Shown piece by piece: positions 1 through 6,486 of a stretch of DNA of 64,000 nucleotides (position 1 is its first letter; every line of letters begins with the position of its first letter). The notes under the pieces were generated by a model, which saw only the letters and a program-made list of their open reading frames with translations, ran no database searches and was not told where the DNA came from. This stretch comes from Aldehydirespirator sp965117015 (GTDB lineage: Bacteria > Actinomycetota > Acidimicrobiia > Acidimicrobiales > Aldehydirespiratoraceae), in contig OZ220747.1 of the NCBI GenBank assembly GCA_965117015.1, positions 1,860,001 through 1,924,000 of the forward strand, written 5' to 3'. The position numbers and the translations under genes were made by a program.

Positions 1-951
1 GAGGTGGTCCCCAACGGCATCCTCGTGGGAACGATCCTGGCCGAGCGCACCGAGCAGATCCGTATCGGGATGGCGTTCAACATCGTGCCGCAGTGGCATC
101 CGCTGCGGCTGGCCGAGGACTTCGCCACGCTGCACAACGTCTCCGGTGGCCGGGGCATCCTCGGGGTCGGCAGGGGAACGGTGCCACGCGAGGCTGAGAC
201 GCTGGGCACCAGGATCGGCAGCTTCGACAACCCCGACAAGGCCGCGGCCGACGACTTCAACCGCAAACAGTTCGACGAGGCCATGGAGGTCATCCGGCTG
301 GCGCTGGACAACGAGACGTTCAGCTTCCACGGCGATGTCTACGACTTCCCGCCGGCGGGGATCCCCGACCGGGGCGGGTTCGTGACCGAGCTGTCGCTGG
401 TGCCCCGCCCGCTGTACCCCTACGAGATCTGGCAGGCGATCACCTCGCCCCCCACCCTCGAGCAGGTGCCCCGCTGGGGCTGGGGCGGGGTGTTCTGGAA
501 CAACCACCACTCGTTCGTGAAGATGCGCTGGGAGAAGTTCGCGGAGATCTACGCAGCCGAGCACGGCCGTGAACTGGATCGGGGTGAGCACCGCCTGCTG
601 GTGCTCAACGTGCGGGTCGGCGACAGCCATGAGGACGCGGTGGCGTCGGTGCGCAACGGTCACGACGAGTTCTGGAAGTTCCTCGGACCCTACGGGTGGA
701 GCAAGGGCTACATGGGTCCCGACGGCAAGCCGGCCAAGCCCGGGCTGATCCCCACCCTGGAGCAGTCCATCGACCAGAAGATGTGCCTGGTGGGAAGGGC
801 CGAGGACGTGGCCGAGACCATCAACTGGTACGACGAGCAGATCGGGCTGGAGAACCTGCTGCTGTTCCCGGCCATGCCCGGCGACCCTTACTCTGAGGTC
901 GAGGAGCATCTGCACCGCATCGCCGAAGAGGTACTACCCCTGCTGCCCTGA
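1..951 (+). CDS. LLM-class flavin-dependent oxidoreductase, 5' end cut off
   Basis: Bacterial-luciferase-like TIM-barrel oxidoreductase that would use FMN or F420. The frame is open from the first base, so the true start lies upstream; about 316 residues are present and a full member usually has 330-380. The family-typical glycine-rich strand GRGILGVGRGTVPRE lies about 50 residues in, and the C-terminal part has the usual LVGRAEDVAETI segment preceding the last helices. It is followed by a convergent gene, with a strong hairpin between them. The substrate is unknown; these enzymes often oxidise sulfonates, alkanes, N-heterocycles or other small molecules with a partner flavin reductase, and a flavodoxin-fold reductase lies next door. 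Confidence 0.85.
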   Translation, partial: EVVPNGILVGTILAERTEQIRIGMAFNIVPQWHPLRLAEDFATLHNVSGGRGILGVGRGTVPREAETLGTRIGSFDNPDKAAADDFNRKQFDEAMEVIRLALDNETFSFHGDVYDFPPAGIPDRGGFVTELSLVPRPLYPYEIWQAITSPPTLEQVPRWGWGGVFWNNHHSFVKMRWEKFAEIYAAEHGRELDRGEHRLLVLNVRVGDSHEDAVASVRNGHDEFWKFLGPYGWSKGYMGPDGKPAKPGLIPTLEQSIDQKMCLVGRAEDVAETINWYDEQIGLENLLLFPAMPGDPYSEVEEHLHRIAEEVLPLLP

Positions 952-969
952 TCGTGAGGAAACGCCCTC

Positions 970-1020
970 CCGGCCGGCGGGTCCTGAGCGCGAGTTGGTC
1001 CTTCCGGCCGGCGGGTCCTG
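970..1020. repeat. Two direct 17-bp repeats between convergent genes
   Basis: The same 17 bases (CCGGCCGGCGGGTCCTG) occur at 970-986 and 1004-1020, just after the oxidoreductase stop. A reverse-oriented relative (CACCCGCCGGCC) follows the hairpin near 1080-1091. No coding role is visible. Confidence 0.7.
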
Positions 1021-1021
1021 T

Positions 1022-1079
1022 CGTCGAGTCAGATGACCGACACGGGCTTCGCCCTACTCGTCGGTCATCTGACTCGTCG
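1022..1079. terminator. Long hairpin, probable bidirectional terminator
   Basis: A perfect 17-bp inverted repeat has arms at 1025-1041 (CGAGTCAGATGACCGAC) and 1060-1076, with further pairs outside. The loop contains a second small stem (GGGC/GCCC). It lies between the convergent stops of the flavin oxidoreductase and the reductase gene. There is no U-tract, so termination is inferred from position and stability only. Confidence 0.6.
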
Positions 1080-1121
1080 CCACCCGCCGGCCTTGCCGGT
1101 GTTGCCCGACCGGCGAGCCGG

Positions 1122-1685
1122 CTATTGCCAGCGGCTTAGGGCTTTGCGGATCTTGGCTACGCCTTCGTCGTCAGCGGGTGTCGGCACGGAGACGAAGGTG
1201 GTGCGGCAGCGCTTGTGGGCGCTTAGCCGCAGCGTGCGGGCTGTGGTTCGCTTGCCCGCGTCGCGGGACCGCAGCCTCCTCAGCCGGCCGTGCGGGCTGG
1301 TGGTGATCGCCCCGATCCGCCGGATGTTCTGCATGCCGGGCCTGACCCGGTGCTTGTCGTCGAACACGAAGGCGACGCCAGGCACCAGAACCCGCTCAAG
1401 CCAGCCCTTCATGGTCGCCGGCACGTTGAACGCCTGCGTGGGATAGCAGAACAGCAGCGCCTCCGCGAGCTTCAAGCGATCAGCGGAATCGCGGACGTCG
1501 TCGGAGATCACGGGCTGATCGCTGTGGTAGGCAACCCGTTCGGCCGGCGACATCACCGGGTTGAAGTCGTGCAGGCGGAGCAGGTCCACCTCGTGGTGCC
1601 CCGCATGCAGTTCCTCCACCGCCTCATCCACCACGCGGCGGTCGGGTTCAGAGGGGTCGTAGCCATCTAGGAGGAAGACTCTCAC
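1122..1685 (-). CDS. Flavodoxin-fold NAD(P)H oxidoreductase (MdaB/KefF-like)
   Basis: A 187-residue protein of the Flavodoxin_2 family, which uses FMN or FAD to reduce quinones or supply reduced flavin. It begins with a beta strand and short loop (MRVFLLDGYDP). The family-typical segment with a tyrosine, FCYPTQAFNVPATMKGWLER, sits near residues 80-98 and is followed by the product-strand region (GVAFVFDD). The C-terminal third is unusually Arg-rich. The gene is convergent with the preceding LLM oxidoreductase and divergent from the ABC operon. It could serve as a flavin reductase for the neighbouring oxygenases, but that is inference from position. Confidence 0.75.
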   Translation of the reverse strand: MRVFLLDGYDPSEPDRRVVDEAVEELHAGHHEVDLLRLHDFNPVMSPAERVAYHSDQPVISDDVRDSADRLKLAEALLFCYPTQAFNVPATMKGWLERVLVPGVAFVFDDKHRVRPGMQNIRRIGAITTSPHGRLRRLRSRDAGKRTTARTLRLSAHKRCRTTFVSVPTPADDEGVAKIRKALSRWQ

Positions 1686-1721
1686 GATTCGTCACCCGGT
1701 CTGGTCAGTGACTGGTCGCGG

Positions 1722-1727
1722 TACTGT
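1722..1727 (+). promoter_or_regulatory. Possible -10 element for the ABC importer operon
   Basis: TACTGT lies 64 bases before the favoured GTG start of the ATPase gene, in the divergent intergenic region. No convincing -35 is visible. Its position would exclude the alternative ATG at 1728 as a start. Confidence 0.25.
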
Positions 1728-1790
1728 ATGGTCTTCCCTGCGATCAGCAACCGTGAGCATCTTTCGGCCACGAAGGGGGAGACGGATCTG

Positions 1791-2540
1791 GTGACCACCG
1801 CGACCACAAACGGTGCCCTGTCCTTCGACGGGATAGGCATGATCTTCCCCGACGGAACCGAAGCGCTGCGTGACATCACGCTGTCGATCGCCAAGGGCGA
1901 GTTCGTGACCATTGTCGGCCCCTCCGGATGCGGCAAGTCCACCCTGCTGCGAATCGCCTCGGGCCTGCTGGAGCCCACCGCGGGCAGCGTCGAGGTCGAC
2001 CGGGACCGCCTGGGCTACGTATTCCAGGACGCCACCCTGCTGCCCTGGCGCACCGTGCGCCAGAACGTGGAGCTCTTCGCTGAGCTGCACGGCTTCGACT
2101 CCGGCGACCGCCGATCACTGTCGACCGCAGCCATCGAGCTCGTCGGCCTGACCGGCTTCGAGAACCACTACCCGAAGTCGCTGTCGGGCGGCATGAGGAT
2201 GCGGACCTCGCTGGCCCGCACCCTCACCCTCAAGCCGCCGCTGTTCCTGTTCGACGAGCCCTTCGGCGCGGTGGATGAGATCACCCGGGAGCACCTCAAC
2301 GAGGAGACTCAGAGGCTCTTCCAGTCGGAGGGGTTCGCCGGGCTGTTCATCACCCATTCGATCAGCGAGGCCGTGTTCATGAGCACCAAGGTGTACGTCA
2401 TGTCGGCCCGACCGGGACGCATCGTGGCCGGCTTCGACGTGCCGTTCAGCTACCCGCGCCAGCCCGAGCTGCGTTTCGAGCCCGACTTCGCCCTCCTCAG
2501 CGGCGAGGTCTCACTTGCCCTGAGAGGTTCCCACTCATGA
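1791..2540 (+). CDS. NitT/TauT-type ABC transporter ATP-binding protein
   Basis: ATPase subunit of an importer of the nitrate/taurine/sulfonate/pyrimidine-precursor type (SsuB/TauB/ThiZ relatives). Visible motifs in order: Walker A GPSGCGKST (residues 43-51), Q-loop VFQDATLLPW, signature LSGGM (Met replaces the usual Gln), Walker B LFLFDEPFGAVDE and H-loop ITHS. I chose GTG 1791 because the purine-rich AAGGGGGAG lies about ten bases upstream and the protein then begins close to the first conserved strand; an in-frame ATG at 1728 would add 21 non-conserved residues. It overlaps the permease gene by four bases (ATGA), implying translational coupling. About 249 residues, normal for the family. 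Confidence 0.9.
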   Translation: MTTATTNGALSFDGIGMIFPDGTEALRDITLSIAKGEFVTIVGPSGCGKSTLLRIASGLLEPTAGSVEVDRDRLGYVFQDATLLPWRTVRQNVELFAELHGFDSGDRRSLSTAAIELVGLTGFENHYPKSLSGGMRMRTSLARTLTLKPPLFLFDEPFGAVDEITREHLNEETQRLFQSEGFAGLFITHSISEAVFMSTKVYVMSARPGRIVAGFDVPFSYPRQPELRFEPDFALLSGEVSLALRGSHS

Positions 2541-3460
2541 CCCTGCAAGCATCCCCCGAGTCCAAGGCCGGCACAGTCACCGAGCCCGAGGAGCACATCA
2601 GCGCACCCGCCGACGGGCAGTTCGCGCCGGAGCTGCCCGACGACGCCCCCAAGGCCTACCGGGTGAAGTCAAGGCGGCGGGAGGCGGCGGAGGCGATCCT
2701 GCCTCCTCTGGTGCTGGGCATGGGCGTCATCGGGTTCTGGTACTACGTCTCCTTCATCGCCATCGACGAGAGCCGCCGCTTCCTGATGCGGCCGCTGCAC
2801 GACGTCGTCAACGTCGGGTTCCTCGACTCGACCAACCTCACCGAGATGCTCTCCGGGCTCTGGTCGAGCACCAAGGTGGCATTGATCGGGTTGGCCATCG
2901 CCATCTCGATCGGCTTCTTCCTGGCCACGATCATGAGCCAGGCCAAGATCGTGGAGCGGGCCGTGTTCCCGTTCGCGGTGACGCTCCAGGCGATACCGAT
3001 CCTGGCCATCGTGCCCCTGATCGGTTTCTGGTGGGGCTACGGGCAGACCTCGCGGGTGGTGGTGTGCATCATCATCTCGCTGTTCCCCATCATCATGAAC
3101 ACGCTGTTCGGGCTGCTGTCGGCCGACCGGGCCATGCACGACCTGTTCACGCTGCATCACGCCAACCGGGTCACCCGCCTGCGCAAGCTCATGTTCCCGG
3201 CCGCGTTGCCGGCCGTCTTCGCGGGCCTGCGAATCTCGGCCGGGCTGTCGGTCATCGGCGCCATCGTCGGCGACTTCTTCTTCGGCCGCGGCGAGGTCGG
3301 CATCGGCCAGCTGCTCAGGCGCTACGCCAACAACCTGAACGGCGAGGAACTGCTGGCCGCAGTGATGATGTCCTCAGCGCTCGGCATAGTGGTGTTCTGG
3401 ACCTTCGGCTGGCTGCAGAACCTCATAATCGGCAAGTGGCACGAGACCGTCCAGAAGTGA
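2537..3460 (+). CDS. NitT/TauT-type ABC transporter permease
   Basis: Inner-membrane permease of the BPD_transp_1 family (SsuC/TauC/ThiX relatives), 307 residues. After a charged cytoplasmic N-terminus of about 50 residues, several hydrophobic segments are visible, the first near 55-75. The cytoplasmic coupling loop (EAA-type) is near residues 205-230 and ends in FPAALPAVFAGLR, where it should contact the ATPase. Coupled to the preceding ATPase gene by an ATGA overlap. The following gene encodes the matching binding lipoprotein. Substrate unknown. Confidence 0.9.
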   Translation: MTLQASPESKAGTVTEPEEHISAPADGQFAPELPDDAPKAYRVKSRRREAAEAILPPLVLGMGVIGFWYYVSFIAIDESRRFLMRPLHDVVNVGFLDSTNLTEMLSGLWSSTKVALIGLAIAISIGFFLATIMSQAKIVERAVFPFAVTLQAIPILAIVPLIGFWWGYGQTSRVVVCIIISLFPIIMNTLFGLLSADRAMHDLFTLHHANRVTRLRKLMFPAALPAVFAGLRISAGLSVIGAIVGDFFFGRGEVGIGQLLRRYANNLNGEELLAAVMMSSALGIVVFWTFGWLQNLIIGKWHETVQK

Positions 3461-3466
3461 CGGCCC

Positions 3467-3556
3467 AGAGGCCGAGCGGATAGGCGGGCAAGTCCGGCCC
3501 ATACGGGCGAGGCCGTGGCCCGAGCGGCCCGTGAGCGAAGCGAACAAGAGCGGGAG
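3467..3556 (+). repeat. Dispersed intergenic repeat, copy 1 (long form)
   Basis: First of four related elements. The core reads GGCCGTGGCCCGAGCGGCCC followed by GTGAGCGAAGCGAACAAGAG, preceded by a left part with GAGGCCGAGCGGATAGGC. Copies 2 (22512-22598, opposite strand), 3 (32193-32253) and 4 (33045-33082) share the core. The stretch from here to 3706 has no gene. Confidence 0.8.
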
Positions 3557-3706
3557 TGACACCGCTGCGACGGGCGGCCGTCTCCCACCTGTTCGCGCTT
3601 GCTCGAGGCTCGCCTTGGCGGGGAACCTCGGCAGCCGCTAGACCTTCACTTTGGCAAGCACGAGCGACCCGGCGCGGGCCGGGACGAATTCCCCGGGAGG
3701 GAGCAC

Positions 3707-6259
3707 GTGAGACACACGAAGACACTGCGCTGGATGGCGGTCCTGCTGGCCCTAGGCCTCGTGGCCGCCGCATGCGGCGACGACGATGACGTCGCTGACG
3801 ACGCTACGGGCGCCGACACCGCCGCGGCTGAGGCCGCCGCGGCCGCCGCCGAAGCTGAGGCCGCGGCCGCAGAAGCCGAGGCTGAGGCGGCACAGGCTGA
3901 GGCCGATGCGGCCGCCGCCAGGGCTGAGGAGGCCGCCGCCGCCGCCGCTGAGGCCCAGGCGGCCCTCGACGAGGCCATGGCCGCAGCCGAAGGGACCGTA
4001 GACCCCGAGGTCGTCGCCGAGCTCGAGGCGGCGCTGGCTGAGGCTGAGGCCGAAGCGGCTGCCGCTGAAGCCGAGGCCGCTGAGGCCGCGGCTCGGGCCG
4101 AGGAGGCCGCGGCCGCCGCCGCTGCCGCCGCTGAGGCCGCTGAGGTTGAACCGGCCGCGGTTGAGCCGGAATCGGTGGCTGTGGATCTGTCGGGTGTGTG
4201 TCCGTCGCCGTTGGTGGTTCAGACGGATTGGTTCCCGGAGTCTGAGCATGGTGCGATGTATCACTTGATCGGTGACGATTATGTGGTTGATACCGACAAT
4301 CAGACGGTGACGGGTTCGATGGTGCTCGATGGCACGGATCTGGGGATTGATTTCCAGGTGCGTACCGGTGGCCCGGCGATCGGTTTCGCGCCGGTGTCGA
4401 GCTACATGTACACCGACGAGTCGATCCATTTGGGTTATGCGTCCACTGATGCGCAGATCCTGCAGTTCGCGGATGCGCCTTTGGTGTCGGTGGTTGCTCC
4501 TCTGGAGCAGAACCCGCAGATGATCATGTGGGATCCCGAGACCTATCCGAATGTGGAAAGCATCGCGGATCTGGGTCGTGAGGGGATCACGGTGAACACG
4601 TTCGCGGGCGGTGTGTTCTCGCGGGTGTTCGTGGCTCAGGGGATCTGGTCTGAGGATCAGGTTGATCCGTCCTATGACGGCAGCCCGGCGCGGTTCGTCG
4701 CGGCCGGCGGTGAGATCGCGCAGCAGGGGTTCGCTTCGGCTGAGCCGTACCAGTATCTGAACACTCACACCGACTGGGGCAAGCCGGTGGCGTTCGAGTT
4801 GTTGCATGATGCTGGGTTCGAGATCTATTCGCAGACCATTGGTGTGCGTCCTCGTGACATGGAGTCGCTGAGGCCGTGTCTGGAGCGTGTGGTGCCGATC
4901 ATCCAGCAGGCGGTGGTGTCTTATGACGCTTCGCCGGATCGGGGCAACGCGATCATCGTTGACGCGGTGGCGCAGTATGCGAGCTTCTGGACCTATTCGC
5001 CGGGGCTGGCGCAGTTCTCGGTTGACCAGCAGCGTGCGCTGGGTCTGATCGGCAACGGCCCGGACTCGACGGTGGGCAACATGGAGGCCGACCGGATCCA
5101 GGGCGTGCTCGACGCGATCCTGGCCACCGACCTCGCCGCCGACGTGCCCGACGGGCTGACCGTCGACGACATCCACACCAACGAGTTCATCGACGACAGC
5201 ATCGGCTTCGCCGAGACCATGGTCGCTGTGGATCTGTCGGGTGTGTGTCCGTCGCCGTTGGTGGTTCAGACGGATTGGTTCCCGGAGTCTGAGCATGGTG
5301 CGATGTATCACTTGATCGGTGACGATTATGTGGTTGATACCGACAATCAGACGGTGACGGGTTCGATGGTGCTCGATGGCACGGATCTGGGGATTGATTT
5401 CCAGGTGCGTACCGGTGGCCCGGCGATCGGTTTCGCGCCGGTGTCGAGCTACATGTACACCGACGAGTCGATCCATTTGGGTTATGCGTCCACTGATGCG
5501 CAGATCCTGCAGTTCGCGGATGCGCCTTTGGTGTCGGTGGTTGCTCCTCTGGAGCAGAACCCGCAGATGATCATGTGGGATCCCGAGACCTATCCGAATG
5601 TGGAAAGCATCGCGGATCTGGGTCGTGAGGGGATCACGGTGAACACGTTCGCGGGCGGTGTGTTCTCGCGGGTGTTCGTGGCTCAGGGGATCTGGTCTGA
5701 GGATCAGGTTGATCCGTCCTATGACGGCAGCCCGGCGCGGTTCGTCGCGGCCGGCGGTGAGATCGCGCAGCAGGGGTTCGCTTCGGCTGAGCCGTACCAG
5801 TATCTGAACACTCACACCGACTGGGGCAAGCCGGTGGCGTTCGAGTTGTTGCATGATGCTGGGTTCGAGATCTATTCGCAGACCATTGGTGTGCGTCCTC
5901 GTGACATGGAGTCGCTGAGGCCGTGTCTGGAGCGTGTGGTGCCGATCATCCAGCAGGCGGTGGTGTCTTATGACGCTTCGCCGGATCGGGGCAACGCGAT
6001 CATCGTTGACGCGGTGGCGCAGTATGCGAGCTTCTGGACCTATTCGCCGGGGCTGGCGCAGTTCTCGGTTGACCAGCAGCGTGCGCTGGGTCTGATCGGC
6101 AACGGCCCGGACTCGACGGTGGGCAACATGGAGGCCGACCGGATCCAGGGCGTGCTCGACGCGATCCTGGCCACCGACCTCGCCGCCGACGTGCCCGACG
6201 GGCTGACCGTCGACGACATCCACACCAACGAGTTCATCGACGACAGCATCGGCTTCTGA
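3707..6259 (+). CDS. Binding lipoprotein with Ala/Glu stalk and two identical NMT1-like domains
   Basis: An 850-residue extracytoplasmic solute-binding lipoprotein for the upstream ATPase/permease pair. GTG 3707 is preceded by GGGAGGGA and gives a clean signal peptide with lipobox LVAAAC (Cys23); an open frame reaching 3599 is not needed. Residues about 30-155 are almost only Ala, Glu, Asp and Gln and should form a long helix or coiled coil. Then come two 344-residue copies of a periplasmic type II (NMT1/ThiY-like) domain starting DLSGVCPSPLVVQTDWFPE, joined by the short linker AETMVA. The copies are identical in protein and, as far as the six reading frames show, in DNA. A normal binding protein has one such domain. 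Ends in FIDDSIGF, as does each copy. Confidence 0.85.
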   Translation: MRHTKTLRWMAVLLALGLVAAACGDDDDVADDATGADTAAAEAAAAAAEAEAAAAEAEAEAAQAEADAAAARAEEAAAAAAEAQAALDEAMAAAEGTVDPEVVAELEAALAEAEAEAAAAEAEAAEAAARAEEAAAAAAAAAEAAEVEPAAVEPESVAVDLSGVCPSPLVVQTDWFPESEHGAMYHLIGDDYVVDTDNQTVTGSMVLDGTDLGIDFQVRTGGPAIGFAPVSSYMYTDESIHLGYASTDAQILQFADAPLVSVVAPLEQNPQMIMWDPETYPNVESIADLGREGITVNTFAGGVFSRVFVAQGIWSEDQVDPSYDGSPARFVAAGGEIAQQGFASAEPYQYLNTHTDWGKPVAFELLHDAGFEIYSQTIGVRPRDMESLRPCLERVVPIIQQAVVSYDASPDRGNAIIVDAVAQYASFWTYSPGLAQFSVDQQRALGLIGNGPDSTVGNMEADRIQGVLDAILATDLAADVPDGLTVDDIHTNEFIDDSIGFAETMVAVDLSGVCPSPLVVQTDWFPESEHGAMYHLIGDDYVVDTDNQTVTGSMVLDGTDLGIDFQVRTGGPAIGFAPVSSYMYTDESIHLGYASTDAQILQFADAPLVSVVAPLEQNPQMIMWDPETYPNVESIADLGREGITVNTFAGGVFSRVFVAQGIWSEDQVDPSYDGSPARFVAAGGEIAQQGFASAEPYQYLNTHTDWGKPVAFELLHDAGFEIYSQTIGVRPRDMESLRPCLERVVPIIQQAVVSYDASPDRGNAIIVDAVAQYASFWTYSPGLAQFSVDQQRALGLIGNGPDSTVGNMEADRIQGVLDAILATDLAADVPDGLTVDDIHTNEFIDDSIGF
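4178..5209 (+). repeat. Binding-domain duplication, copy A (1,032 bp)
   Basis: Encodes the first type II binding domain of the lipoprotein. It pairs with copy B at a fixed offset of 1,047 bases. All overlapping translations in both copies agree, including out-of-frame ones, so I see no nucleotide difference. Confidence 0.9.
5225..6256 (+). repeat. Binding-domain duplication, copy B (1,032 bp)
   Basis: Second copy, separated from copy A by 15 bases encoding the linker AETMV. A diverged third copy (8152-9174) ends the next gene; it shares most residues but differs in many third codon positions. Confidence 0.9.
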
Positions 6260-6289
6260 CCCGAAGCCGCGGTCGTCTAGACCTAGACC

Positions 6290-6324
6290 CTGTGGGGGTC
6301 GGCGCACTGCGCCGGCCCCCACAG
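6290..6324 (+). terminator. Strong hairpin after the duplicated binding lipoprotein
   Basis: Arms CTGTGGGGGTCGGCGCA (6290-6306) and its near-perfect complement (6308-6324) form a very stable stem 34 bases after the stop. There is no U-tract. It separates the two lipoprotein genes, so the second may be transcribed separately or at a lower level. Confidence 0.7.
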
Positions 6325-6486
6325 CGCGTCCGAGTACGGCTGGACGGCGTGGGTGGTAGTGTTCCGGGCTGGGATGCGGGAGAGGTCTGGAAGTGATCCC
6401 ACACGGCCGTCGCTCGGCGACTGTTCCGCGACCCGCGTGCAGAGCAATCCTCCGGCTGAGGTCGGACAACCCCTGGGAGAGAACAC

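Noticed and set aside
3557..3706. Riboswitch upstream of the binding-lipoprotein gene
   Set aside because: I looked for thiamine, cobalamin and purine riboswitch cores because of the NMT1-like domains and saw none.
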